From Pseudomonas cremoris (GTDB lineage Bacteria > Pseudomonadota > Gammaproteobacteria > Pseudomonadales > Pseudomonadaceae), in the NCBI RefSeq assembly GCF_014230465.1, contig NZ_JAAXCY010000012.1, positions 1 through 64,000 on the forward strand: a stretch of DNA of 64,000 bases. Direction: 5' to 3'. The notes under the pieces were generated by a model, which saw nothing but the letters and a program-made list of their open reading frames with translations, was not told the DNA's origin and did no database searches. Positions 36,062 through 45,853 of this stretch are shown piece by piece (position 1 is the first letter of the stretch; the number at the start of each line of letters is the position of its first letter). The position numbers and the translations under genes are program-made.

Positions 36062-36147
36062 GTGTGTGGGCTTGCTCGCGAAGGCGGTGTATCAGTCACT
36101 TGATTGATTAACTGAAGCACCGCATTCGCGAGCAAGCCCGCTCCCAC
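36062..36147. repeat. REPIN with a decayed left arm
   Basis: The right arm is intact (CGCGAGCAAGCCCGCTCCCAC), but the left arm reads GTGTGTGGGCTTGCTCG, having lost two bases and changed others, so the outer stem no longer pairs fully. It lies between ccoG and the MocR gene. Confidence 0.85.
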
Positions 36148-36189
36148 AATTGGCTCCGTGCACATTCTAAAAATTTGTTTAAGGCTGCC

Positions 36190-37599
36190 ATGAAACGCTA
36201 CGAAAAATTCGCCGACGACATTGCAGAATTGATCCGCTCCGGCGTACTCGGCCCCGGCCAGCGCGTGCCGTCGGTCCGATACGCCAGCCAGACCTACGGC
36301 GTCAGCCCGTCCACCGTGTTCCAAGCCTATTACCTGCTGGAGCGCCGCGGCCTGATCCGTGCGCGGCCCCGCTCTGGCTACTTCGTCAATACCCACGCAC
36401 CCAGTCCGTTTTCCGAGCCGGTGGTCAGCGAACAGGTGCATGAATCCACCGAAGTCGATGTGAGCGAGTTGGTGTTTTCGGTACTCGACTCGATCAAGGA
36501 CCCGAACACCGTACCGTTTGGCTCGGCATTCCCAAGCCCCATGCTGTTCCCGTTGCCGCGCCTGGCCCGCTCCTTGGCCAGCGCCGGCCGTGAAATGGAC
36601 CCGCGCATGGTGGTCACCGACATGTCACCGGGCAACCCGCAACTGCGCCGCCAGATTGCGCTGCGCTACATGGTCGGCGGTCTGATGCTGCCTATGGAAG
36701 AGCTGCTGATCACCAACGGCGCCCTCGAAGCCCTGAACCTGTGCCTGCAAGCCGTCACTGAACCGGGCGATCTGGTGGCCATCGAAGCGCCGGCGTTTTA
36801 CGCCTGCCTGCAAGTGCTGGAACGCCTGAAACTCAAGGCCGTGGAAATTCCCGTGCACCCGCGCGATGGCATCGACTTGGGCGCCTTGGCGCAAACCTTG
36901 GAGCGCTACCCGATCAAGGCCTGTTGGACCATGACCAGCTTCCAGAACCCCATGGGCGCTACCCTGCCGGAAGCCAAGAAACAAGCGTTGGTGGAACTGC
37001 TGCGCAGCCACCAAGTGCCCTTGATCGAAGACGATGTATACGCCGAGCTATATTACGGTCAACAAGCGCCCAAACCCGCCAAGGCGTTCGACACCGAAGG
37101 GTTAGTGATGCATTGCGGCTCGTTTGCCAAGAGCCTGGCGCCGGGTTACCGCGTCGGTTGGGTGGCCGCTGGGCGTTTTGCGCAGAAAGTCGAGCGCTTG
37201 AAGCTGATGACCTCACTGTGCCCGTCGATGCCGGCCCAGGCGGCGATTGCCGACTACTTGCAACACGGCGGTTATGACCGACACCTGCGTAAATTGCGCT
37301 ATGCCCTGGAAGAACAGCAAAGCGCGATGCTGGCGGCAATTGCCCGTTACTTCCCGGCACAGACCCGGGTCAGCCAGCCGGCAGGCGGGTATTTCCTGTG
37401 GCTGGAACTGCCGGAGCAGACCGACTCGTTGAAGTTGTTCCAGATGGCGCTGGCCCAAGGCATCAGCATTGCGCCGGGGCCGATCTTCTCGGCGACCCAA
37501 CGGTTCAGGAACTGTATTCGCCTGAACTACGGCAGCCCGTGGACTGAAGCGTCAGAGAAAGCGATGGAGACGTTGGGGCGGATTGTGCGGTCGTTTTAA
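36190..37599 (+). CDS. MocR-type regulator (GntR helix-turn-helix plus aminotransferase fold)
   Basis: A 469-residue regulator. Residues 1-70 are a GntR winged helix-turn-helix (VPSVRYASQTYGVSPSTVFQAYYLLERRGLI), and residues about 100-465 a fold-type I aminotransferase domain that binds PLP. The Schiff-base Lys lies in HCGSFAKSLAPGYRVGW, with the PLP Asp/Tyr region LIEDDVYAELYYG. Such proteins sense PLP or amino compounds and control neighbouring metabolic genes, but no obvious target gene is adjacent. The ATG at 36190 (MKRYEKFADD) follows AAGG. Confidence 0.9.
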   Translation: MKRYEKFADDIAELIRSGVLGPGQRVPSVRYASQTYGVSPSTVFQAYYLLERRGLIRARPRSGYFVNTHAPSPFSEPVVSEQVHESTEVDVSELVFSVLDSIKDPNTVPFGSAFPSPMLFPLPRLARSLASAGREMDPRMVVTDMSPGNPQLRRQIALRYMVGGLMLPMEELLITNGALEALNLCLQAVTEPGDLVAIEAPAFYACLQVLERLKLKAVEIPVHPRDGIDLGALAQTLERYPIKACWTMTSFQNPMGATLPEAKKQALVELLRSHQVPLIEDDVYAELYYGQQAPKPAKAFDTEGLVMHCGSFAKSLAPGYRVGWVAAGRFAQKVERLKLMTSLCPSMPAQAAIADYLQHGGYDRHLRKLRYALEEQQSAMLAAIARYFPAQTRVSQPAGGYFLWLELPEQTDSLKLFQMALAQGISIAPGPIFSATQRFRNCIRLNYGSPWTEASEKAMETLGRIVRSF

Positions 37600-37661
37600 A
37601 TCGGAACCACAGCGAAGCTCAAACCACACAGACAAGCACACCCTTGACCTCCAGGTAACCC

Positions 37662-38126
37662 ATGACCTTGCTCAGCTCGATTGGCCTTAAAAAACTGCCC
37701 ATGCCCCCCAACTACATGCAGGCATCGGAACAGAATCAAGTACGACAGATGACAGGGCCTGTAGGCCGGCCGGCCGGTGACCATCGCTCAGCAGATCGAA
37801 TCTTCGAACAAAGCCCTGTACTCAAACAGTTCCTGGACAGCCGCGATCATTACGACGTTGGAGACGAGCTCAAGATGCAGGTCGGAGACTGGAGCACGGC
37901 AAACGCTGACCCGGACGCCAGGGCCAATGCAGCCTACGACCTGGACAAGGTGCTACGGTTTATCGACAACCTCGACGACCGCCCCTTGAACGGCAGCCAT
38001 AGCCGCAACGGCAAAATCGACGGTTTCTTCAACGACGGCTACAACATCCTCACCCACTCGGAAGCCAGCGTACTCAAGGCGTTTTCCCAAAAGGGTTATG
38101 AGGTGCTGCGCCATCTGCCGACCTGA
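37662..38126 (+). CDS. Unrecognised 154-residue protein with an Asp/Asn/Gly-rich loop
   Basis: I do not recognise this protein. The N-terminal 45 residues look disordered (SSIGLKKLPMPPNYMQ, then GRPAGDHRSADR). The C-terminal half holds helices around an Asp/Asn/Gly-rich segment: FIDNLDDRPLNGSHSRNGK followed by IDGFFNDGYN, which resembles a loose EF-hand-like calcium loop. No signal peptide or membrane segment. AGG lies about six bases before the ATG. It converges with the SDR gene after 12 bases. An exported or host-directed protein is possible but unsupported. Confidence 0.6.
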   Translation: MTLLSSIGLKKLPMPPNYMQASEQNQVRQMTGPVGRPAGDHRSADRIFEQSPVLKQFLDSRDHYDVGDELKMQVGDWSTANADPDARANAAYDLDKVLRFIDNLDDRPLNGSHSRNGKIDGFFNDGYNILTHSEASVLKAFSQKGYEVLRHLPT

Positions 38127-38138
38127 TGGCGAGTAGCT

Positions 38139-38885
38139 TCAGCGACCGCCACCCAAGTCCAAAAATGTTCCCGTGGCATACGACGCCTTATCCGATAACA
38201 ACCAGATAATCGCTTCCGCCACCTCATCCGGGCGCCCGCCCCGTGCCATGGGGATACCTGATTCAAGCTTGCTGACCCGATCCGGGTCGCCGCTCAGTGC
38301 ATGGAAATCGGTAAAGATGTAGCCAGGGCGTACCGCATTGACCCGAATACCTTCGCCCGCGACTTCTTTGGAGAGGCCCAGGGTGAAAGTATCAAGCGCA
38401 CCTTTGGACGCGGCATAGTCGACGTACTCACCTGGAGAGCCAAGGCGCGCCGCCACCGAGGAGACGTTGACGATGCTGCCGCCCTGCCCGCCATGCTTGG
38501 GCGACATGCGCAACACCGCATGCTTGGCGCACAGGATCGGGCCCAGCACGTTGGTCTTCATGATTTTCAGGATGCGGAACTCGGACATCTCGTCCACTCG
38601 CGACTTGTGCCCCACGGTACCGGCATTGTTGACCAGCGCCGTGACGCGGCCCAACTCGGCATCGACGCGGCTGAACAGCGCGATCACCTCATCTTCGATA
38701 CTCACGTCCGCACGCACGGCAATGGCCTGGGCACCCAACGCGCGAACCTGTTCAAGTACGCGGTGGGCAGCCTCCTCGTCAGACTGGTAATTGATGCAGA
38801 TGCGATAGCCTTGGCGGGCGGCCAGCAATGCCGTCTCGGCGCCAATCCCACGACTGCCACCGGTGATGATGACGACTTTGTCCAT
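38139..38885 (-). CDS. SDR family oxidoreductase
   Basis: A 248-residue classical short-chain dehydrogenase/reductase. Seen: TGGSRGIGAETALLAARQG (NAD(P) site), DVSIEDEV, NNAG, catalytic Ser in SIVNVSSVAARLGSPGEYVDYAASKGAL with Tyr and Lys of YAASK, and VRPGYIFTDFHA. The Arg in the TGGSRGIG turn suggests NADPH use. The ATG at 38885 is chosen over an upstream one because it gives the standard MDKVVIITGG start. The substrate is unknown; it appears to be a single gene. Confidence 0.88.
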   Translation of the reverse strand: MDKVVIITGGSRGIGAETALLAARQGYRICINYQSDEEAAHRVLEQVRALGAQAIAVRADVSIEDEVIALFSRVDAELGRVTALVNNAGTVGHKSRVDEMSEFRILKIMKTNVLGPILCAKHAVLRMSPKHGGQGGSIVNVSSVAARLGSPGEYVDYAASKGALDTFTLGLSKEVAGEGIRVNAVRPGYIFTDFHALSGDPDRVSKLESGIPMARGGRPDEVAEAIIWLLSDKASYATGTFLDLGGGR

Positions 38886-38939
38886 GCGTGCGGTCTCCTG
38901 GTTCAACCTGATGTTTATGGCTGGATCCAAGAATACCCG

Positions 38940-41036
38940 TCACGCACGGCTTTTGTCAGGCGCGACTGCATCTTCGGCGCGCTGGATATCCGCCATGAAG
39001 CCATCGGCCGGCAGCGGATGGCCCAGCAAATAACCTTGTAGGGAATTACAGCCCAGGCGCGTGAGGAAATTTTGCTGCACGTCGGTTTCTACGCCTTCGG
39101 CGACAATGCGCAGACCCAGGGCCTGGCCGAGTGCGACGATGGCCGAGACAATCGCGGCATCATCGCTGTCGTGCTCCAGGTCGCGCACGAAACCACGGTC
39201 GATCTTCAACTCGTTGGCGGGCAGGCGCTTGAGGTACATCAGGCTGGAATAACCCGTACCGAAGTCATCGATGGACAGGTCAACGCCCATGTCCGAAAGC
39301 TGTTGCAACACCGTCATGCTGGCGTCGGCATCTCTCATGGCGGTGGTTTCGGTGATTTCCAGGGTAAGGTTATTGGCTGGCAACTGGTGGCGTTCCAGTG
39401 CCGTGGCCACGCTCTTGACCAATCCGGCATGGCAGAACTGCAACGCCGAAAGGTTCACGGCAATACGCCAATCCTCATAGCCCTGCGCATACCAGAGCGC
39501 CATCTGCCGACAGGCTTCATCGAGCACCCACTCGCCGATAGGGATGATCAGGCCGGTCTTTTCCGCCAACTCAATAAACGTGGCCGGCAGCAACAGGCCC
39601 TGCTGCGGATGCTCCCAGCGCAACAACGCCTCGGCCCCTACCGGAATGCCACTGACGGCGTCGAACTTGGGCTGGTAGTACAGGCGAAATTGTTGGTGCT
39701 CGACGGCGTTGCGCAGGTCTTGCAACAACTGCAGTTGTTTTCGCGCATTGGTGTTCATTGACACATCAAAGAAGCTGTAGCCGTTCTTGCCCATGCCCTT
39801 GGCGTGGTACATCGCGGCGTCGGCGTTCATCAGCAGTTCCTGCGGGTTGCCGCCGTTACCCGGGAACATTGCGATACCGACGCTGGCGGAGATTTTCAGC
39901 TCATGCTCGGCAACCTTGAACGCCCGGTTGATCAGCCCCACCTGCCGCTCGGCCAGGCGCAGGGCATCGTCGGGTTGGCTCAATTGCACCAGCAACACAA
40001 ACTCATCGCCGCCGATACGCGCCAGCGTATCCTGGCTACGCAAGTCTTCACGCAGGCGCAGCCCCACTTCGCGCAACAGTTGGTCACCCATGTGATGGCC
40101 AAACGCATCGTTGACCGGCTTGAAGCCGTCCAGGTCGATAAACATCAGCGCGAAACAACCGCCCTGCTCTTTGACGGCCTGCATGGATTGCTGAATGCGG
40201 TCGGCGAGCAACGTGCGATTGGGCAGGCCGGTGAGCGTGTCATGCAGGGCCAAGTGGGTCAGTTCCTGGTTGGCCAGGCTCAGCGAATCGGCGAGCACGG
40301 CGGTGCGGGCTTCCAGGCGTGCGTCGAGCAGCGAAGTCAACAACGCGATTGCGAGCACGGCCAGGGTGGTGACCAATACCAGATTGTCCAAGCCCTTGCC
40401 GCTCAACCCGGTGAGTGCCGCGCCGCAGAAACTTTCATCGGCAAACTGTGCGGCTGCCATGCCGGTGTAGTGCATGCCGACAATGGCAAAGCCCATCACC
40501 ACCGCGGCTCCGCCACGCGCCAGACGCACGTAGGGCGTGTTGCGCCGCAGGTTGTACGCGATCCATAACGCGGCGCCAGAAGCCCCGACGGCGATCAACA
40601 ACGAGGCGCCAAACAGCGTGGGGTCGTAGTCGATACCCGGCGTCATGCGCATGGCCGCCATGCCGGTGTAATGCATGCTGCTGATGCCCGCGCCCATGAT
40701 CAGCGCGCCAAACGCCAGTTGCCAGGCAGGCAAACGGGGCTGGCTGACGAGCCATAACGCAAAGCCGCAGGACAACACTGCGATCAACAACGACAGTGCG
40801 GTGATACCGAAGTCAAAACCCAGGGCAAAGGGCAGGCGCAACGCCAACATGCCGATGAAATGCATCGACCAGACGCCAATGCCCATCGCGATGGCCCCAC
40901 CGGCAATCCACAAATACACAGCGCGACCCTTGGCGGTTGCAATGCGCCCGGAGAGGTCCAGCGCCGTATAGGAAGCAAGGATCGCGACAAACAGGGAGAT
41001 CACGACCAAGGAGGGAGAATAGCTACCGATGAGCAT
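38940..41036 (-). CDS. MHYT-GGDEF-EAL cyclic di-GMP protein
   Basis: A 698-residue membrane protein. The N-terminal seven-segment MHYT domain shows its repeated motif three times (SMHFIGM, SMHYTGM, GMHYTGM); these bind metal, proposed as copper, and sense O2, CO or NO. A GGDEF domain follows with ARIGGDEFVLL intact and an I-site RSQD five residues before it. The EAL domain has GAEALLRWEHP and DDFGTGYSS. Both catalytic signatures look intact, so it may both make and break c-di-GMP. The architecture matches P. aeruginosa MucR and NbdA, which link c-di-GMP to alginate and NO-driven dispersal. Confidence 0.92.
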   Translation of the reverse strand: MLIGSYSPSLVVISLFVAILASYTALDLSGRIATAKGRAVYLWIAGGAIAMGIGVWSMHFIGMLALRLPFALGFDFGITALSLLIAVLSCGFALWLVSQPRLPAWQLAFGALIMGAGISSMHYTGMAAMRMTPGIDYDPTLFGASLLIAVGASGAALWIAYNLRRNTPYVRLARGGAAVVMGFAIVGMHYTGMAAAQFADESFCGAALTGLSGKGLDNLVLVTTLAVLAIALLTSLLDARLEARTAVLADSLSLANQELTHLALHDTLTGLPNRTLLADRIQQSMQAVKEQGGCFALMFIDLDGFKPVNDAFGHHMGDQLLREVGLRLREDLRSQDTLARIGGDEFVLLVQLSQPDDALRLAERQVGLINRAFKVAEHELKISASVGIAMFPGNGGNPQELLMNADAAMYHAKGMGKNGYSFFDVSMNTNARKQLQLLQDLRNAVEHQQFRLYYQPKFDAVSGIPVGAEALLRWEHPQQGLLLPATFIELAEKTGLIIPIGEWVLDEACRQMALWYAQGYEDWRIAVNLSALQFCHAGLVKSVATALERHQLPANNLTLEITETTAMRDADASMTVLQQLSDMGVDLSIDDFGTGYSSLMYLKRLPANELKIDRGFVRDLEHDSDDAAIVSAIVALGQALGLRIVAEGVETDVQQNFLTRLGCNSLQGYLLGHPLPADGFMADIQRAEDAVAPDKSRA

Positions 41037-41211
41037 GGGACTTCTCGAGACTGACGGGCCTGAAAAGCCCGTGCCAGGTGGCAAAGCGAGCGATTGTAGC
41101 GAGAATAATTCTTGTACAGTTGAATTATTAGCGTATAGCCATCATTGGCTTTTTGACGTCAACGTAATGGCTTGAAAACACGCTGACCCGCCGTCGGGCG
41201 CAGTTCAAAAT

Positions 41212-41298
41212 GTGGGAGCGGGCTTGCTCGCGAATGTGGTGTATCCATTACAAATTCAGTGACTGACACTCCGCATTCGCGAGCAAGCCCGCTCCCAC
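41212..41298. repeat. REPIN
   Basis: An 87-bp doublet with intact arms in the gap between the MHYT protein gene and the end of opmB, two bases from the opmB stop. It will form a hairpin at the 3' end of the mux operon transcript. Confidence 0.9.
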
Positions 41299-41300
41299 AT

Positions 41301-42749
41301 TTAGTCCGCGCTCACCTTTGTTTGGCCATCCCACCCGCCACCCAACGCTGCGATCAGTTGCACACTCGCCACCAACCGCGTCTGCAACAACGTCAACACC
41401 GTGCGTTCATTGCTCAACGCAGTGGCTTGCACCGTCACCACATCCAGATAGGCAATCAAGCCGGCCTTGTACTGGTTCTCTGTCAGGCGCAGGGATTCAC
41501 GTGCAGCGTCCAGCGCTTCGTTGCTGACCACGGCTTCATCTTCCAGCACCTTCAACTGCACCATGTAGTTTTCTACTTCACGGAAGCCATCCAGTACGGT
41601 CTGGCGGTACTTGGCCACGGTCTCGTCATAACTGGCAATGCTACGGTCGACTTCTGCCGAACGTTGGCCGCCGTCGAACAGGGTCATGGCGACTTTCGGT
41701 CCCACCGACCAGAAGCGGTTTGGCAGGCTGATCCAATCGGCGTAGGTGCTACTGGAATAACCACCGGCCAGGCTCAGGCTCAAGTCTGGGTAATACGCCG
41801 CCTTGGCCACGCCGATGTTGGCGTTGGCGGCGATCACCGAGCGCTCAGCCGAGGCGATGTCGGGGCGGCGTTCCAGCAATTGCGACGGCACACTCACAGG
41901 AATCTGTGGCAGCGCCGGAATGCTCTTGCTCACGGCCAGGTTGAAGTTGGCAGGCGCCTCACCGATAAGCACGGCAATGGCGTTTTCCAGCTGCGCACGC
42001 TGCCAGATCAGGTCGATCAAGCTGGCCTGGGTGGTCTTGAACTGGGTTTGCGCCTGGGCGATGGCGTCCTTGCCGGAGACACCGGCGCGGTATTGGTTTT
42101 CGGTCATTTTCAACGAGCGCTGGTAGGCGTCGAGGGTGGCTTGCAGCAGACGCGTCTGCTCGTCCATGACCCGCAGTTGCAGGTAGTCTTGCACCAGTTC
42201 CGATTGCTGGCTCAGGCGCATTGCCGCCAAGTCCGCTGAACTGGCCTCAGCCGTGGCTTCGTTGGCTTCCAGGCCACGGCGCAACTTGCCCCAGACATCC
42301 GCCTCCCAGCTCACGCCCAGTTGCGCGTTGAGGGTGTCGCGTATGCCGCTGCTGGAGCTGCTGAGGCTGGCGTTGCTGCTGCCGGTGCCCTGGCTGGCGC
42401 GGGTCTTGCCGGCGCTCAGGTCAACGGTGGGGAAGAACGCACCCCGTGCGCTGCGTACCTGGGCCTGGGCCTGGCGAAAGCGCGCTTCAGCCTGGGCCAC
42501 GGTCTGGTTGGCGTTGTTCAGGCGCACCACCAGGTCATTGAGCTGGCGGTCTCCGTACAGCTCCCACCAGGCGCCACGGGCCAAGGAGTCGCTTGGAGTG
42601 GCTTGGCGCCAGCCCTGGGCTTCCTTGAATTGCACCGGCTCGGTGACTTCGGGGCGCTTGTAGTCGGGGCCGATAGCGCAGGCGCTGAGTAGCGCACCAC
42701 ACATCATCAGCACCAGCAGCTTCACACCCGTGTTGGTTGAATCGGTCAT
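41301..42749 (-). CDS. opmB: Outer-membrane efflux lipoprotein of the MuxABC pump
   Basis: A 482-residue TolC-like outer-membrane channel of the NodT/OprM group. The lipobox LLSAC near residue 24 gives a lipid-anchored Cys. Two repeated halves show the family helices (FRQAQAQVRSARGAFFPTVD and the VPSQLLERRPDIASAE stretch). It is last in muxA-muxB-muxC-opmB; its start overlaps the muxC stop by 4 bases. The channel should complete a tripartite pump through the periplasm. Confidence 0.9.
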   Translation of the reverse strand: MTDSTNTGVKLLVLMMCGALLSACAIGPDYKRPEVTEPVQFKEAQGWRQATPSDSLARGAWWELYGDRQLNDLVVRLNNANQTVAQAEARFRQAQAQVRSARGAFFPTVDLSAGKTRASQGTGSSNASLSSSSSGIRDTLNAQLGVSWEADVWGKLRRGLEANEATAEASSADLAAMRLSQQSELVQDYLQLRVMDEQTRLLQATLDAYQRSLKMTENQYRAGVSGKDAIAQAQTQFKTTQASLIDLIWQRAQLENAIAVLIGEAPANFNLAVSKSIPALPQIPVSVPSQLLERRPDIASAERSVIAANANIGVAKAAYYPDLSLSLAGGYSSSTYADWISLPNRFWSVGPKVAMTLFDGGQRSAEVDRSIASYDETVAKYRQTVLDGFREVENYMVQLKVLEDEAVVSNEALDAARESLRLTENQYKAGLIAYLDVVTVQATALSNERTVLTLLQTRLVASVQLIAALGGGWDGQTKVSAD

Positions 42750-45700
42750 AGCGCAGTGTCCAAGGCAGCATCGGTCCGCACGCCGCGCCAGGCATTGAAG
42801 CGATGGCGCGCGCGGTCGAGATAGAGGTAAACCACCGGGGTGGTGTAAAGGGTCAGGATCTGGCTGAACACCAGGCCGCCAATGATGGTAAGGCCCAGCG
42901 GCTGACGCATTTCTGCGCCTTCCGCGGTGCCGAGCAATAGGGGCAAGGCGCCGAGGATCGCGGCCAGCGTGGTCATCAGGATCGGGCGCAAGCGCAGCAG
43001 GCAGGCGCTACGGATCGATTCCAACGGGCTCATGCCGTCGTGGCGCTCCAACTGCAGCGCCAGGTCGATCATCAGGATCGCGTTTTTCTTCACCACCCCG
43101 ATCAGCAAGAACAGGCCCAGCAACGAGATCAGGCTGAACTCACCGCCCAGCAGATAGATCGACAGCAACGCGCCCACACCCGCCGATGGCAAGGTAGACA
43201 GGATGGTCAGCGGGTGGATATAGCTTTCATACAGAATGCCCAACACCAGGTACACCGCCACCAACGCGCCAAGGATCATGAACGGCTGGCCCTTTTGAGT
43301 CGCCGCAAATGCATCCGCCGTACCGGCCATCTTGGCGATCACGTCTTCCGGCAAACCCACCTTGGCAATCGCCCGTTCGATAGCCGCTGTGCCCTGCTCC
43401 ACCGTCACGCCGGGTGACATGTCGAAGGCAATGTTTTCCGAGGCGAACTGGCCTTCATGGCTGACACGGTCATCCGCCAGGCTGTTCTCGTAATGGGCGA
43501 TGGTCGACAAGGGCACCCGCGCACCGGTCGACGTGATCACCTGCATCTGGTTGAGGGTGATCGGGTCCTGGGCGTATTTGGGGTTGACCTCCATCACCAC
43601 CTGGTACTGGTTGAGGCTGTCGTAGATGGTGGAAATCTGCCGTTGGCTGTAGGCGTTGTTCAGCACCGCCGTGACCATGTTCATGTCGATGCCCAGGCGT
43701 TTGGCCTGATCGCGGTCGACCACCAGCGTGACCTGCGCCGCACCGCGACCTTCGCGGGCGTCGATGGCGGTGAGTTCCGGCAGTTCGCGCAAGGCAGCGA
43801 CCACTTTCGGGTACCACAGGCGCAATGCGGCCAAGTCGCCACTTTGCAGGATGTAGGAGTACTGCGCGCTGGTCTGGTCGCGGCTGCCGCCAAATTGCAG
43901 GTCCTGGTCAGCCATCAGGAACAGGCGCCCGCCCGGCACCAGCGGCACCTCTTTACGCAAGCGCTCGATCACCGCCTGGGCGGAAATCTTGCGCTCGCTG
44001 ATCGGCTTGAGGCGCACCAGCATCACCGCGTTGTTGGTACCGTTGTTGCCGCCAATAAAGCCGGCCACGCTAAGCACCGCCGGGTCCTTGAGCACGGCTT
44101 TGCGGAAGGTTTCCATCTTCGGCTGCATCACATTGAACGACAGCCCGTCATCGCCCCGCACAAAGCCGATCAATTGCCCGGTGTCCTGTTGCGGCATGAA
44201 GGTTTTCGGCACTACCACGTACAGCGCAATATTCACGCCCACGGTGATCAACAGGCTGAGCAAGGTCAGTCGGCGGTGACGCAGCACCCAGTCGAGGCTG
44301 GTGGCGTAGCCGGCAACCATGCGGTCGTTGACCTTCTGGCTCCAGCGCTGCAAACCGGTCATCTGCCCTTTGACATGGGGCTTGAGCCAACGCGCGCAGA
44401 GCATTGGGGTCAAGGTCAGCGACACGACCAGCGAGACGATGATCGCGGCCGACAAGGTGATGGAAAACTCGCGGAACAGGTTGGTGACGATCCCGCCCAT
44501 AAACAGAATGGACAGGAACACCGCCACCAACGACACGTTCATCGACAGCAAGGTAAAGCCGACTTCCTTGGCCCCCAGGTACGCCGCCTTCATCGGCGGC
44601 ACGCCCTCGTCGATGTGCCGGGAAATGTTCTCCAGCACCACGATGGCGTCATCGACTACCAGGCCGGTGGCCAGGATCAGCGCCATCAGCGAGAAGTTGT
44701 TCAGCGAGAAGCCAAACAGGTACATCACCGCAAAGGTACCCACCAGCGACACCGGCACTGCCAGCGTTGGAATCAACGACGCACGGAAGTTACCGAGGAA
44801 CAGGTACACCACCAGGATCACCAGGGCCACGGCAATCAGCAAGGTCATCTCGGCTTCATGCAGCGTAGCGGTAATCACCGGCGAGCGGTCCATGGCCAGG
44901 TTGAGCTTGACGCTGGACGGCAACACCGCCTGCAACGCCGGCAACTGCGCCTTGATCTGCTTGACGGTCTCGATGATGTTGGCGCCGGACTGGCGGTTGA
45001 TCACCAGCAGCACCGCCGAGTCATTGTTGAAAAAGCCGCTGTTGTAGCGGTCTTCCACGCCGTCGCTGATCTTCGCCACATCGCCCAGGCGCAGCGCCGC
45101 GCCGTTCTGGTAGCGAATCAGCAGCGGCTCGTAGTCCTTGGCCTTTTCCAACTGGTCGTTGGCCTGGATCTGCCAATTGCGCTCGCTGTCTTCCAGCGAC
45201 CCCTTGGGGCGACGCTGGTTGGCGTTGGCGATGGTGTTACGCACATCGTCCAGGGCCACGCCGTACTGGTCGAGAGCCTTGGGCTCCAGCTCGATGCGCA
45301 CCGCCGGCAGGGAGCTGCCGCCGATCTGCACTTCGCCTACACCCGGTACTTGCGACAGGCTTTGGGACAGGATGGTGGACGCCAGGTCGTACAACTCGCC
45401 TTTCTGAAGCACATCCGACGTCAGCGACAGCACCATGATCGGTGCCTGGGACGGGTTGATCTTCTTGTAGGTCGGCATGCTGCGCATACCGCTGGGCAAC
45501 AAGTTGCGCGACGCGTTGATTGCCGCCTGCACTTCTCGCGCGGCGCCGTTGATATCACGGCCAGAGTCGAACGCCAGGATCACCCGGGTAGAGCCCTGGC
45601 TCGACGAGCTGCTCATGGTCGTGATGCCGGCAATCGCGCCGAACGAGCGCTCCAGCGGCGTGGCCACTGTAGACGCCATCACCTCGGGACTGGCACCGGG

Positions 45701-45853
45701 TAGGCTGGCCGATACCACGATCACCGGAAAGTCAATCTGTGGCAGCGGCGATACCGGCAGCAGGTTGAAGCTCACGCCGCCCAGCAACATGATCGCCAGG
45801 CTCAGCAGCATGGTGGCTACCGGCCGGCGAATGAAAGGTCCGGACAGGTTCAT
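42746..45853 (-). CDS. muxC: RND multidrug efflux transporter, second subunit
   Basis: A 1035-residue HAE1-type RND pump with 12 membrane segments and two large periplasmic loops. Seen: the N-terminal [19 protein letters not shown], the [18 protein letters not shown] region, proton-relay Asp in [15 protein letters not shown], and C-terminal [18 protein letters not shown]. It is related to MdtC. Two different RND proteins are made from neighbouring genes, as in MdtBC and MuxBC, which work as a mixed trimer. It overlaps muxB and opmB by 4 bases each. Confidence 0.92.
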   Translation of the reverse strand: MNLSGPFIRRPVATMLLSLAIMLLGGVSFNLLPVSPLPQIDFPVIVVSASLPGASPEVMASTVATPLERSFGAIAGITTMSSSSSQGSTRVILAFDSGRDINGAAREVQAAINASRNLLPSGMRSMPTYKKINPSQAPIMVLSLTSDVLQKGELYDLASTILSQSLSQVPGVGEVQIGGSSLPAVRIELEPKALDQYGVALDDVRNTIANANQRRPKGSLEDSERNWQIQANDQLEKAKDYEPLLIRYQNGAALRLGDVAKISDGVEDRYNSGFFNNDSAVLLVINRQSGANIIETVKQIKAQLPALQAVLPSSVKLNLAMDRSPVITATLHEAEMTLLIAVALVILVVYLFLGNFRASLIPTLAVPVSLVGTFAVMYLFGFSLNNFSLMALILATGLVVDDAIVVLENISRHIDEGVPPMKAAYLGAKEVGFTLLSMNVSLVAVFLSILFMGGIVTNLFREFSITLSAAIIVSLVVSLTLTPMLCARWLKPHVKGQMTGLQRWSQKVNDRMVAGYATSLDWVLRHRRLTLLSLLITVGVNIALYVVVPKTFMPQQDTGQLIGFVRGDDGLSFNVMQPKMETFRKAVLKDPAVLSVAGFIGGNNGTNNAVMLVRLKPISERKISAQAVIERLRKEVPLVPGGRLFLMADQDLQFGGSRDQTSAQYSYILQSGDLAALRLWYPKVVAALRELPELTAIDAREGRGAAQVTLVVDRDQAKRLGIDMNMVTAVLNNAYSQRQISTIYDSLNQYQVVMEVNPKYAQDPITLNQMQVITSTGARVPLSTIAHYENSLADDRVSHEGQFASENIAFDMSPGVTVEQGTAAIERAIAKVGLPEDVIAKMAGTADAFAATQKGQPFMILGALVAVYLVLGILYESYIHPLTILSTLPSAGVGALLSIYLLGGEFSLISLLGLFLLIGVVKKNAILMIDLALQLERHDGMSPLESIRSACLLRLRPILMTTLAAILGALPLLLGTAEGAEMRQPLGLTIIGGLVFSQILTLYTTPVVYLYLDRARHRFNAWRGVRTDAALDTAL

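Noticed and set aside
43457..45703. 748-codon open frame on the plus strand inside muxC
   Set aside because: Antisense to an unmistakable RND gene; the composition (His/Gln/Arg-rich) is that of an antisense shadow.
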